Assembly (NCBI GenBank): GCA_936908745.1
Contig: CAKZFX010000013.1
Location: 186,001-250,000, forward strand
DNA from: an uncultured Chitinophagaceae bacterium
Lineage (GTDB): Bacteria > Bacteroidota > Bacteroidia > Chitinophagales > Chitinophagaceae
DNA: 64,000 nucleotides
Direction of reading: 5' to 3'
The position numbers were made by a program, and so were the translations under genes. Of the stretch, positions 1 through 8,166 are shown one piece after another; the first letter of the stretch is position 1, and every line of letters begins with the position of its first letter. The notes below the pieces were generated by a model that saw only the letters and a program-made list of their open reading frames with translations, ran no database searches and was not told the DNA's origin.

Positions 1-619
1 TTTTTTCGGCTATCGCCTTACCCAGGGCTATTGAATATTTTTCAAATTGTTTTATGATGACTGAGTCGGTGTAAGGGAAGTTATAGTTTAACATCCACAT
101 GCCTGTTTGATCACCGCCAGACAGATCCAGCTTATTCACGTCCTCGTAATAATTTGCCCCGAAAGATTGAAACTGATGAAAATGTTCATGAAGCAGTGTT
201 ATTACCCAGTCAGATGAACTTTTATTTGTGTTTTCCGGGGTTCCGGCAACGATGCAACTGATTCCATTTACGGCAGGAAACGTTGCCAAAAAATGTTTGC
301 TAAAAAGGCTTTTCCTGTAATAGATATTCGTTTTTAAACGAGTGTCATATTCCAGTAGTGTAAAGTCGGAGGAGGGATTGGGGTGGTTGAGCAAAAACTC
401 GATACTATCTGTAATGAGAATAATCGCAAACGGAGGTTTATTAAAATCCTTAAATAGTTTGTTGCCATATTTTTCAGCGATGTTCATTGCCTCATGAATA
501 CGGATTTTATCTTCATCTCTCATCTTTGGTAAAAGTTGTGAAAATGAAGAGGCAGAACTGAATATCATTGCCAGCAAGAGTAGTAATCCCGGAATTTGGC
601 TACTGAACGGATGTTTCAT
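1..619 (-). CDS. Secreted HExxH-motif protein, 3' part cut by window edge
   Basis: An open frame reads leftward from ATG at 619 and runs off the window without a stop, so at least 206 residues are present and the C-terminus is missing. The N-terminus has a signal peptide (polar start, then GLLLLLAMIF at about 11-20). Residues 144-148 read HEHFH, an HExxH zinc-metalloprotease signature, within WVITLLHEHFHQFQ. No third zinc ligand can be assigned in the visible part. I do not recognise the family. The motif and export signal suggest an envelope or secreted metallohydrolase, but HExxH alone is weak evidence. The next gene, ispH, is on the same strand 92 bp upstream. Confidence 0.7.
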   Translation of the reverse strand, partial: MKHPFSSQIPGLLLLLAMIFSSASSFSQLLPKMRDEDKIRIHEAMNIAEKYGNKLFKDFNKPPFAIILITDSIEFLLNHPNPSSDFTLLEYDTRLKTNIYYRKSLFSKHFLATFPAVNGISCIVAGTPENTNKSSSDWVITLLHEHFHQFQSFGANYYEDVNKLDLSGGDQTGMWMLNYNFPYTDSVIIKQFEKYSIALGKAIAEK

Positions 620-711
620 ACAGAAAGTTTTAATACTCTTTAAAAGTAAGAAACTTTTCGTACTTTGAGGAGCATTCAATAATTTAGTCTCAAAACAGAA
701 TATAAATCAGG

Positions 712-1932
712 TTAATTAAACAGTTCTGCCAACTCCTCCACGGACTGCGTCACCGGGAAAAAGCTGCATAGTTTTTTGATCACGCCTTCTACTAATGCGT
801 CAGGGCAGGAAGCGCCGCTGGTCATCAGGATGCGCAAGGGTTGTTGAGAAGGCAACCAGTCGTTGCTCAATAACTCCTGTTTATTGTGAAAGTCATAATG
901 AAGGATTTCTTTAGCCGATACAATTTTCTCTTCGCTGCTGATAAAATACGTGGGCAGTTTTTCTTCGCAGAGTTCCACGAGATGTGAAGTGTTGGAAGAA
1001 TTATAACCACCTACAACAATGGCGAGATCAGCAGGCGTTTCCAGCATACCGGTTACGGCCGTCTGGTTATCGTTGGTGGCATAGCAAAGCGTATCCCTTG
1101 TATCGGCAAAACGTTCATTGCTGTCGGCCGGTTGGTATTTGTCTATCATCACCTGTTTCAGGAAATCGGCAATGGCCTGTGTATCACTGGCGAGCATGGT
1201 AGTTTGATTCACCACGCCGATGCGTTGCAGGTCTTTGGTTATATCAAAACCTTCGGAATACTGGCCTTTGAACTCTTCGTAAAAACCAGCCGCTTCTTTT
1301 TCTCCTGTTATATATTTAGCTAATTCCTTTGCCTGCTGCATGTCTTCCACCACTACAGAGGGTGCATTGAACGCCGCATGTGAAAAAGTGGCCCTTGTTT
1401 CTTCATGCCTGGGCTTGCCATGAATAACAATGCTGTAGTTTTTTTTAGCAATCGCTTCGCTGCGGTTCCATACTTTTTCTACAAAGGGGCAAGTGGTATT
1501 GTATTTTTCGGTTTGTATACCGATACCGTTCAGTTGCTCTTCAATTGCCAGCGTGGTACCAAAGGCCGGGATGATCACCACATCTTCGGCGGTGAGTTCA
1601 GAAAACGGGATCAGTTGTTTACCATACGTATCCTGCAAAAAAGTAACACCGTGTGATTGCAGGTCGGCATTTACCTGCGGGTTGTGGATCATTTCACTTA
1701 ATAAAAAAATGCGTTTGCCGGGATTTTCATCCACTGTTCTGAAAGCGATCTCAATCGCATTTTCCACGCCATAGCAAAAACCAAAATGACGGGCCAGGTA
1801 AATTTGCAAAGGGCCAAAGTCCAGCAAAGCAGGAGAGAAGTCTTTCTTCATCTTGTCCATTTCCTTCCGCTTTTTTTTAATGGCGGAGATCAACGGGCTG
1901 CGGTATATTATCGGGACATCAAAACTTTTCAT
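712..1932 (-). CDS. ispH: 4-hydroxy-3-methylbut-2-enyl diphosphate reductase (IspH/LytB), long form
   Basis: IspH makes IPP and DMAPP from HMBPP in the last step of the MEP isoprenoid pathway, using a [4Fe-4S] cluster in the cytoplasm. The three cluster cysteines are visible: C53 in HFGFCYGVENA, C148 in NTTCPFVEKVW and C283 in DTLCYATNDNQTAV. HNPQVNADLQSHG at about 83-95 is the usual substrate-binding stretch. At 406 residues it matches the long plant/cyanobacterial-type IspH rather than the roughly 310-residue E. coli type, with an extra N-terminus of about 40 residues and an insertion near 200-230. The ATG at 1932 is preceded by an exact TAACTTTG -7 box at 1987-1994. It is divergent from the GH13 gene. 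Confidence 0.95.
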   Translation of the reverse strand: MKSFDVPIIYRSPLISAIKKKRKEMDKMKKDFSPALLDFGPLQIYLARHFGFCYGVENAIEIAFRTVDENPGKRIFLLSEMIHNPQVNADLQSHGVTFLQDTYGKQLIPFSELTAEDVVIIPAFGTTLAIEEQLNGIGIQTEKYNTTCPFVEKVWNRSEAIAKKNYSIVIHGKPRHEETRATFSHAAFNAPSVVVEDMQQAKELAKYITGEKEAAGFYEEFKGQYSEGFDITKDLQRIGVVNQTTMLASDTQAIADFLKQVMIDKYQPADSNERFADTRDTLCYATNDNQTAVTGMLETPADLAIVVGGYNSSNTSHLVELCEEKLPTYFISSEEKIVSAKEILHYDFHNKQELLSNDWLPSQQPLRILMTSGASCPDALVEGVIKKLCSFFPVTQSVEELAELFN

Positions 1933-1944
1933 GAAAGATCAGCA

Positions 1945-2075
1945 CCACGATTTTTTGGATTCGAAATGATTAAGAGGAATAATATACAAAGTTACGAATT
2001 CGCTGCATTTCTCTTGTGGGAGAAATTTTTCAAATCTTTCTCCCATAAATCCAATCCTAATCCAAAAAATCGTGG
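1945..2075. repeat. Perfect 17-bp inverted repeat flanking the ispH/GH13 divergent region
   Basis: CCACGATTTTTTGGATT at 1945-1961 is the exact reverse complement of 2059-2075, with 97 bp between. The left arm sits in the ispH leader and the right arm just before the GH13 start. The CCACGATT core recurs at 9553-9569 and 29513-29529, so this is probably a dispersed repeat rather than an operator. Confidence 0.7.
1987..1994 (-). promoter_or_regulatory. Bacteroidota -7 box upstream of ispH
   Basis: On the minus strand this reads TAACTTTG, an exact match to TAnnTTTG. It would start transcription near 1983, about 50 nt before the ispH ATG. I do not see a clear TTG at -33. Confidence 0.5.
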
Positions 2076-2095
2076 TTCTGTGTTATTTTCACAAT

Positions 2096-3472
2096 ATGCT
2101 TGCACGATTGAAATACCTGCTGCCGGCCGTTGCAATTTATATAGTGGCAGGTTGCACCAATTCTACCACAAAAAAAGAAGTATTAATGAACGGGAAAAGA
2201 ACACCGGGCTGGGCGCATACCACCAATATTTACGAAGTGAATGTAAGACAGTACACGCTGGAAGGCACTTTCAACGCTTTTGTAAATGAAATGCCACGAT
2301 TGAAAGAAATGGGTGTGCAGGTGCTTTGGTTGATGCCCATTACACCGATATCGCAGGAGAAAATGAAAGGCACAATGGGCAGCTATTATGCCTGCTCGGA
2401 TTATACAGCCATCAACCCTGAATTTGGCTCACTGGATGATTTTAAAAATCTCGTAAAAGAAGCGCATAAACTCGGTTTATACGTGATCATCGATTGGGTG
2501 GCCAATCATACCGGCTGGGATCATCGCTGGACAAAAGAACATCCCGATTATTATTTACACGATTCGGTAACGGGAACCTTCCACACCGCTTCGGGCATGG
2601 ACGATATTATCGAACTGGATTACAGCAATCCTGAAATGGTGAAAGCGATGATCGACGCCATGCGGTTCTGGATCAAGGAATGTGATATCGACGGCTTCCG
2701 TTGCGACCTCGCCGCATGGGTGGAGTTGCCGTTCTGGCAAAAGGCAAGACCCGAACTGGATGCGATCAAACCATTGTTCTGGTTGGGCGAATATGATGAA
2801 CTGGAAAACCCGGGCTATGGACAGGTATTCGACGCCAGTTATGCATGGAAGTGGATGCACCTGAGCAAAGATTTTTACCAGCAAAAGTTGCCGATCGCTT
2901 CGCTGGATTCATTGCTGCAACAGTACAGCGCTTTAGGCGACAGCAGTATGCGGGCATGGTTTACCAGCAACCACGATGAAAATAGCTGGAATGGCACCGA
3001 GTATGAAAAGTATGGCGGGATGGCCAAGGCACTGGCGGTTTTCAGTTGCACATGGAATGGTGTGCCGCTGATCTATTCGGGACAGGAGTTGCCGCTAAGA
3101 GATAAACGATTAAAGTTTTTTGATAAAGATGTGATCCCGTGGACGGGGCATAACGAACTCCACGATTTTTATAAAACCTTGTTGAATCTTCATGCCACGC
3201 ATCCTGCGCTTCGGGGCGGTGATGCGGCTGTGCAAACATTTCGTCTTAAGACGTCTGATGATGCCAATGTGTTTGCTTACCTGCGGAAGAACGGTGACAG
3301 GGAAGTGCTGGTTGTTTTGAACCTTTGTGAACTGAACGGCTTGCGTTTTGATATCACCGATGAGCATTTATCAGGCGTATTCAAAAATGCTTTTTCCGGC
3401 GCTGCCAATGATTTTACCAATGAGAAAAGTTTTGAAATGCAGGGGTGGGAGTTTTTGGTATATGAGAAGTGA
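2096..3472 (+). CDS. GH13 alpha-amylase-family lipoprotein
   Basis: A glycoside hydrolase family 13 enzyme, acting on alpha-glucans or malto-oligosaccharides. The conserved regions are present in order: region I DWVANHTGWDH (about 133-143), region II GFRCDLAAW with nucleophile D204, region III LGEYDE with acid/base E232, and region IV FTSNHDENSW with D294. I chose ATG 2096 over the in-frame ATG 2072 because it gives a clean lipoprotein signal ending AVAIYIVAGC, with lipobox Cys20. At 458 residues it is compact, with a catalytic barrel and a short C-terminal beta domain, and no obvious carbohydrate-binding module. Lipidation implies an envelope location. No SusC/D pair is nearby, so the exact substrate is open. 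The 2072 start would give 466 residues. Confidence 0.88.
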   Translation: MLARLKYLLPAVAIYIVAGCTNSTTKKEVLMNGKRTPGWAHTTNIYEVNVRQYTLEGTFNAFVNEMPRLKEMGVQVLWLMPITPISQEKMKGTMGSYYACSDYTAINPEFGSLDDFKNLVKEAHKLGLYVIIDWVANHTGWDHRWTKEHPDYYLHDSVTGTFHTASGMDDIIELDYSNPEMVKAMIDAMRFWIKECDIDGFRCDLAAWVELPFWQKARPELDAIKPLFWLGEYDELENPGYGQVFDASYAWKWMHLSKDFYQQKLPIASLDSLLQQYSALGDSSMRAWFTSNHDENSWNGTEYEKYGGMAKALAVFSCTWNGVPLIYSGQELPLRDKRLKFFDKDVIPWTGHNELHDFYKTLLNLHATHPALRGGDAAVQTFRLKTSDDANVFAYLRKNGDREVLVVLNLCELNGLRFDITDEHLSGVFKNAFSGAANDFTNEKSFEMQGWEFLVYEK

Positions 3473-3476
3473 CTTT

Positions 3477-3660
3477 TCAGGCCACAGAGATACACAGAGT
3501 AACCGAGGACCACAGAGAAATTGCTTAACCACTAACCTGTCTGCCGACAGGCAGGCTTGCCTGCTGCAAGCATATCTGCGGGAGAATTTCTTTGTGCAAC
3601 TTTGTGCCTTTGTGGGAAATTCTTAATCTAAAAATCTCTGTGGTCCTCCAAATCTCCGCG
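3477..3660. repeat. Degenerate cacagag / tttgtgc intergenic repeat with palindrome
   Basis: Non-coding stretch made of degenerate phrases such as ccacagagatacacagag, tttgtgcaactttgtgcc and ctctgtggtcctcc. The start is roughly the reverse complement of the end (cacagag against ctctgtgg), so it can fold into a long imperfect hairpin. It contains the palindromic unit CCTGTCTGCCGACAGGCAGG at 3536-3555 followed by GCAGGCttGCCTGC. Related stretches occur at 22110-22470 and 60840-61066. Confidence 0.75.
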
Positions 3661-3674
3661 GCTCTCAGGGCCTT

Positions 3675-3709
3675 AAAAAAAAGAGGCTGCATCTGTTCGA
3701 TACAACCTC
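3675..3709 (-). terminator. Rho-independent terminator after htrA
   Basis: On the minus strand GAGGTTG (3703-3709) pairs with CAGCCTC (3683-3689), with one G-T wobble and a 13-nt loop. Eight Ts follow (3675-3682). Confidence 0.7.
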
Positions 3710-3742
3710 CTTTCTATTTCAAGAAAAATCAAAAACGAAATT

Positions 3743-5242
3743 TTATTGCTCTGCAATATTCAGCGGGTATGTGTACGTGCCATCATAACCCGGGTAAATA
3801 CCTTCCAGTCTTACGCTGCCGCTTGTTCTTGCCAGCATTCTTGACAGTTGCTCAAGGTTAGCGACATCGGCGCCATTAACACTGGTGATCACAAAGCCTT
3901 CCTGTATTCTTGTGCGGCCGATAGGGCTTTCTTTGCTCAGGATGCTTTTTACCACCACGCCACCGGCTACGCCATATTCTTTTGCTTTGGCAGCACCCAA
4001 TGATTCGAGTTCAGCACCCATTTTTGCATTGATATCCGCTTTGGCCACTTCTTCGTAGGTGCCTACTTTGCTTTTCAGCGTTGCAGAACCGGTCATTTCT
4101 TTACCGCTTCTCAGGTAAGTGATCTTGATCTTATCACCTGCATTGTAGGAAGCAACCGTGCCTTGCAATTCGGTCCATGAATTGATCGTGGCATCGTTGA
4201 TTTTTGTAACGATATCACCTTTTTTCAGGCCGATCTCAGCCGCAGCGCCATCCGGAGCTACCATGCCGATATGTGCACCGCCACCCGCGTCAAATTTGTC
4301 TTCTGCCACAGATATACCGAGGTAAGGTCTTTTTACTTCACCAAATTTGATCAGGTCGTTTACAATCTTTTTTACAAGGTTGATCGGAATTGCAAATGAA
4401 TAACCTGCATAGGTACCGCTTGGGGCAAGGATGGCAGAGTTAATACCGATCAGTTGTCCGTCTGTATTGATCAGCGCACCACCAGAGTTACCCTGGTTTA
4501 CCGCCGCATCCGTTTGGATAAATGATTCGATCGGTGTGTTGCTTTGACGGCTGTTGATACCAATCGCCCGGCCTGTGGCGCTTACGATACCTGCTGTAAC
4601 GGTTGTTTCCAGCGTAAGGGGATAACCAACGGCCAGTACCCATTGTGCCAGTTTCACGTTATCAGAGTTGCCATATACCATATAAGGAAGGTCAGTGGCA
4701 TCAATTTTCAATACGGCGATATCCGTACCGGGATCTTTGCCGATCACTTTTGCCTTGTATGTTTTTTTGTTGCTCAGTGTTACGGTGATCTCATCGGCCA
4801 CACCATCGCCACCGTCAGAAACAACGTGGTTGTTGGTTACGATATAGCCATCGTCGCTGATGATAACACCGCTGCCCGAAGCTCTTTGTTCAGGTTGCAC
4901 ACGCGGGCTCATGTCAAAGAATTGTTCAAACCAGTCGTCCATGGAACCGGAGTTGCCACGGCTGCGGGGCAGGTTATTGCTTACTTTTTTGGCCGGGATT
5001 TTAGTTTTGATATGCACAACAGCCGGGACGGCTGCTTTGGCAGCTTTTGTAAAATCAATCGGGTCGGCTGCATTGCTTACATTGTCATAAAAACCTGCAT
5101 AGTTAACAGGCAGTTTGCCATCGGTGGTTGTCTGTGAAAAAGCTGACTGTCTTTTGCCAGCCAGTTTTCCATATACCCATACACTACCAATAGCGGAAGT
5201 TGCGCTGATGGCAACAACCAGTAGAATTTGTTTGAGTTTCAT
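3743..5242 (-). CDS. htrA: HtrA/Deg-family periplasmic serine protease
   Basis: A Do/DegQ-type trypsin-like protease and chaperone that removes misfolded envelope proteins. An N-terminal hydrophobic segment (about 5-25) acts as signal or anchor. The catalytic triad is H139 (IVTNNHVVSDGG), D174 (DPGTDIAVLKID) and S253 (NQGNSGGALIN). A PDZ domain starts near PYLGISVAED, with a second, weaker PDZ-like segment near the C-terminus (residues about 400-490, IQEGFVITSVNG). At 499 residues it has the usual two-PDZ length. It is transcribed alone, with a terminator directly downstream. No sigma-E-like promoter is evident; the 190 bp upstream are AT-rich without a full TAnnTTTG. Confidence 0.92.
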   Translation of the reverse strand: MKLKQILLVVAISATSAIGSVWVYGKLAGKRQSAFSQTTTDGKLPVNYAGFYDNVSNAADPIDFTKAAKAAVPAVVHIKTKIPAKKVSNNLPRSRGNSGSMDDWFEQFFDMSPRVQPEQRASGSGVIISDDGYIVTNNHVVSDGGDGVADEITVTLSNKKTYKAKVIGKDPGTDIAVLKIDATDLPYMVYGNSDNVKLAQWVLAVGYPLTLETTVTAGIVSATGRAIGINSRQSNTPIESFIQTDAAVNQGNSGGALINTDGQLIGINSAILAPSGTYAGYSFAIPINLVKKIVNDLIKFGEVKRPYLGISVAEDKFDAGGGAHIGMVAPDGAAAEIGLKKGDIVTKINDATINSWTELQGTVASYNAGDKIKITYLRSGKEMTGSATLKSKVGTYEEVAKADINAKMGAELESLGAAKAKEYGVAGGVVVKSILSKESPIGRTRIQEGFVITSVNGADVANLEQLSRMLARTSGSVRLEGIYPGYDGTYTYPLNIAEQ

Positions 5243-5433
5243 AGTTCTTTATTCTTTTCTTTTGTTAGCGATAATTGTAAAGGCCTCTCTTCAAATCGTG
5301 TGCCTTTGCTATACAAAGTAACAAACTGTCATACCATGTTTGTTTACCAATGGTTTAGTTTAACATAACGTTTACTAAGCCTTTCGTACTTAAGGTAAAT
5401 TTACCAAATTTCAGGGGGAATAAAAAGCCTGTT

Positions 5434-6435
5434 TTACAAGCGGCTGACAAATGCCATCGTGTCAATGCCGTCGGCGTAGTCATTCAACCCCGGTGACTGG
5501 CTTTTGCCAAAGGGAATAAAGGACTCGCCGGCGCCAACAATACATTGCAAATCGGTTCTTTCTTTTAATCCTTTTATAAGGCCCGGTGCAGATTCATAAA
5601 AGGAGTAGTTTAATTGGCTGATGGGAGAAAATACCTGTTCTTCTTCTATCAGCAACAATGAGGGGGTGCTCATATAGAATTTCTTGTTCAGGATATGCAG
5701 CGCTAAATTATAATCGTAATTGTTTTTGTTTTTGTGGTGGTCGGCGAGGTGGTTGTATTTGGCAAATGCCTGTATCATGGGCACAAAGTCATAACCCGCC
5801 GGTACGTAGAGTTTGGTGACATTGCGGCAACCGAGACCAAAGTATAAGAACACATCGTCTGCCAATGCTGACAGATCTTCGGTTGTTTCTTCACCGGACA
5901 AAACAGCCACCGATGTTTTATTGCGGCGGATGATGTTTGGAAATTTGCCAAAGTAATAGTCAAAATAACCGGCGGTATTGTTGCTCCCCGTAGCGATATA
6001 GGCATCGCAGTTTTTTAACAGCTCCGAAAAAACGATCAACTCGTTGACTTCATCGTTCCACGCTGCCAGTTTTTGTGCCAAATGTTTTATTAATACATTG
6101 TCTTTGGAAGAAGCTTTGATCTTTGCTTTATGTCCGGCTATAAATACACAAAGCAGGTCATGAAAACCGACTAAGGGAATGTTGCCGGCCATTACAATAC
6201 CAACGGTCTTTGGAGAAGCGGTTTCAGCCGGGAGAGAATAAGCCGAAGCCCAATCCTGCAAATCTTTTTCATTGAGTAATTGTGCAAGGTTATTAGTGGC
6301 GTTTTCTACAAATTCCCGGATAAACCAGCCATTTTCATAGCCAGCCCTTTCTTTGACGGCTATCCATTCTTCCTCGTTTGAAAGCATATACTTGCCTAAT
6401 TGCACTAATAAGTCAATACGATATTGTAAATTCAT
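5434..6435 (-). CDS. LuxC-type acyl-CoA reductase
   Basis: A member of the LuxC acyl-CoA/acyl-protein reductase family, related to aldehyde dehydrogenases, which reduces activated acyl groups to aldehydes with NAD(P)H. The probable catalytic cysteine is C203 in FGLGCRNVTKLYVP. A nucleotide-binding-like stretch VGIVMAGNIPLVGFHDLL lies at about 78-95. At 333 residues it is shorter than luminescence LuxC (about 480), and no lux genes are nearby. It is divergent from a ferredoxin gene, whose predicted promoter lies over this gene's first codons. The physiological substrate cannot be told from sequence. Confidence 0.82.
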   Translation of the reverse strand: MNLQYRIDLLVQLGKYMLSNEEEWIAVKERAGYENGWFIREFVENATNNLAQLLNEKDLQDWASAYSLPAETASPKTVGIVMAGNIPLVGFHDLLCVFIAGHKAKIKASSKDNVLIKHLAQKLAAWNDEVNELIVFSELLKNCDAYIATGSNNTAGYFDYYFGKFPNIIRRNKTSVAVLSGEETTEDLSALADDVFLYFGLGCRNVTKLYVPAGYDFVPMIQAFAKYNHLADHHKNKNNYDYNLALHILNKKFYMSTPSLLLIEEEQVFSPISQLNYSFYESAPGLIKGLKERTDLQCIVGAGESFIPFGKSQSPGLNDYADGIDTMAFVSRL

Positions 6436-6453
6436 GCTGGTATTTTATTTTTG
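6424..6453 (+). promoter_or_regulatory. Consensus promoter for ferredoxin
   Basis: TTG at 6424-6426, 19 nt, then TATTTTTG at 6446-6453: an exact Bacteroidota -33/-7 pair. Transcription would start near 6457. The -33 element lies inside the first codons of the divergent acyl-CoA reductase (start 6435). Confidence 0.65.
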
Positions 6454-6524
6454 CGTTATAATGCTCTGCCATCCGGCCGGGCTGCAAAATTAACCCTGAA
6501 CCCATTAAATAAAATAACTGCAAT

Positions 6525-6872
6525 ATGGCTATTAAAATAACGGATGAATGTATCAACTGCGGCGCCTGCGAACCAGAATGCCCGAATAACGCAATTTATG
6601 AAGGCGGCGTGGAGTGGGCGATGGCCGACGGAACGGCTGTAAAAGGGCCTTTTACCCTGCTGGATGGCAGCGTGGTGGACGCCGACCAGAAGAATGAGCC
6701 CCTGAGTGTTGATACCTATTATATTACTCCAAACAAGTGCACCGAGTGCCAGGGCTTCCATGAAGAGCCTCAATGCGCTGCGGTATGCCCGGTAGATTGC
6801 TGCGTACCAGACGAAATGTACCAGGAAACCGTGGAACAATTAATGGAGAAAAAGGAAAAAATGCACCTTTAA
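6525..6872 (+). CDS. 2[4Fe-4S] ferredoxin, Allochromatium type
   Basis: A small soluble electron carrier. The first cluster motif is canonical: C9, C12, C15 and C19-P in CINCGACEPECP. The second has C72 and C75, an eight-residue loop, C84 and C88-P (CTECQGFHEEPQCAAVCP), followed by a C-terminal helical tail. That long loop and tail are typical of Alvin-type ferredoxins, which have low and very different potentials in the two clusters. The insert between the clusters, about 50 residues, is longer than usual. It is monocistronic or followed by a terminator at 7015. The redox partner is unknown; the divergent acyl-CoA reductase is only a positional hint. Confidence 0.93.
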   Translation: MAIKITDECINCGACEPECPNNAIYEGGVEWAMADGTAVKGPFTLLDGSVVDADQKNEPLSVDTYYITPNKCTECQGFHEEPQCAAVCPVDCCVPDEMYQETVEQLMEKKEKMHL

Positions 6873-6955
6873 AAGCGTGTTTGTGCATAAGTTTTGATGG
6901 CTCAAAAAGACATTTCGGCACAGTTTTTCTATCTTTAAGTCAGAATATCGTTACA

Positions 6956-7009
6956 GATATTTCACCAGCAACGAAAGTTGCTTATTTAGAGGCGGGTGAT
7001 ATTTCCCGT
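6956..7009 (+). other. Possible structured RNA in the ferredoxin-ddl gap
   Basis: GCAAC-GAAA-GTTGC (6968-6981) is a perfect hairpin with a GNRA loop. It is enclosed by ATAT..CACC (6957-6966) pairing with GGTGATAT (6995-7002). The outer strand can instead form GGCGGG/CCCGTC (6991-6996 with 7005-7010). A strong terminator follows at 7015. No known RNA class is recognised; it may only be a 3' UTR. Confidence 0.25.
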
Positions 7010-7014
7010 CGTAA

Positions 7015-7054
7015 AAAGGTGAAGGAGAAAACATCCTTCACCTTTCTTATTTTT
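7015..7054 (+). terminator. Rho-independent terminator before ddl
   Basis: AAAGGTGAAGGA (7015-7026) pairs perfectly with TCCTTCACCTTT (7034-7045), loop GAAAACA, followed by CTTATTTTT. Confidence 0.85.
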
Positions 7055-7095
7055 ACCCTGCAGCAAGAAATAAATCATTTTTAGCATTTGAAATA

Positions 7096-7125
7096 TTGAT
7101 ACAATGATTTTTTCGGCAATATTTG
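7096..7125 (+). promoter_or_regulatory. Likely promoter for ddl operon
   Basis: TTG (7096-7098), 19 nt, then AATATTTG (7118-7125), one mismatch from TAnnTTTG. The start point would be about 22 nt before the ddl ATG. Confidence 0.45.
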
Positions 7126-7150
7126 CGTTGCTAAACCCACACTATTTAAC

Positions 7151-8134
7151 ATGAAGAAGAACATTGCCCTGGTGACAGGTGGTTTTTCCGGCGAAGCCGT
7201 TATTTCTTATAAAAGCGCCATTACAATTGACAACAACCTCGACAGGGAAAAATTCAATGTTTATACGATAGATGTGACCACCAAGGGCTGGTTTTATGAA
7301 CTGGACGGCGGCAGCAAGATACAGGTGGACAAAAACGATTTTTCGCTGACCATCAATGATGAACGCATACAGTTTGACGCTGTATTTATCGGTATGCACG
7401 GCACACCCGGCGAGGATGGAAAGCTGCAAGGCTATTTTGATACATTAGCTATTCCTTATACCAGTTGTGATGCGGCTACATCGGCCATCACTTTTAACAA
7501 ACGTTATACAGTGGCCGTAGCCAAAATGGCAGGTATTGGGGTTGCCAACTCTGTTCACCTGTTCAGGCATACTGCGGTGGACGTTCCGGCGTTATTAAAA
7601 CAATTGCAATTGCCGGTTTTTGTAAAACCCAACAATGGCGGTTCCAGCATCGGCATGAGCAAAGTGGACAAAGGAGAGGAGTTGGGCACAGCTATTGAAA
7701 AAGCATTTAACGAAGACAGCCAGGTATTGGTGGAAGAAATGGTGCAGGGACGTGAGTTTACCGTAGGTGTCTTTAAAACAAGCGGTGAAATCATCGTATT
7801 GCCATTAACGGAAGTAAAAGCGCATTCAGATAAAGCGTTTTTTGATTTTGAAGCAAAATACCAGGGCAAGTCAGATGAAACCACACCGGCGCAGGTGGAT
7901 GAAAGTATTGCTGAAAGGATCAGGGAAGCCGCCCGCAAGATCTACCAGGTGTTTAATTGCAGGGGCGTGGTGCGGATTGATTTTATTTATAATGAAGAAA
8001 AACAGCAGCCTTTTATGCTGGAAATAAATACCATCCCGGGGCAGAGCGAGGCGAGCATTGTGCCGCAGCAGGTGAAAGCAATGGGGTGGGATTTGAAAAG
8101 CTTTTATACTAAATTGGTGGAAGAGTGTTTTTGA
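7151..8134 (+). CDS. ddl: D-alanine--D-alanine ligase
   Basis: An ATP-grasp enzyme joining two D-Ala for peptidoglycan precursor synthesis in the cytoplasm. Visible motifs are FVKPNNGGSSIGMSKV (ATP-grasp glycine loop, about 157-172), GREFTVGV (about 204-211), and the metal/substrate end LEINTIPGQSEASIVPQQ (about 296-313). The length of 327 residues is normal for Ddl. The start ATG 7151 follows a near-consensus promoter. It is the first gene of a short run with the PASTA protein (32-bp gap) and the rhodanese protein (8-bp gap). A Ddl beside a PASTA protein fits cell-wall work. Confidence 0.96.
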   Translation: MKKNIALVTGGFSGEAVISYKSAITIDNNLDREKFNVYTIDVTTKGWFYELDGGSKIQVDKNDFSLTINDERIQFDAVFIGMHGTPGEDGKLQGYFDTLAIPYTSCDAATSAITFNKRYTVAVAKMAGIGVANSVHLFRHTAVDVPALLKQLQLPVFVKPNNGGSSIGMSKVDKGEELGTAIEKAFNEDSQVLVEEMVQGREFTVGVFKTSGEIIVLPLTEVKAHSDKAFFDFEAKYQGKSDETTPAQVDESIAERIREAARKIYQVFNCRGVVRIDFIYNEEKQQPFMLEINTIPGQSEASIVPQQVKAMGWDLKSFYTKLVEECF

Positions 8135-8166
8135 GCGATAGCATCTACTAACTATTAACTGAACTA

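Noticed and set aside
3477..3660. Possible CRISPR array in repeat text
   Set aside because: Repeats are degenerate, with no regular spacers and no cas genes.
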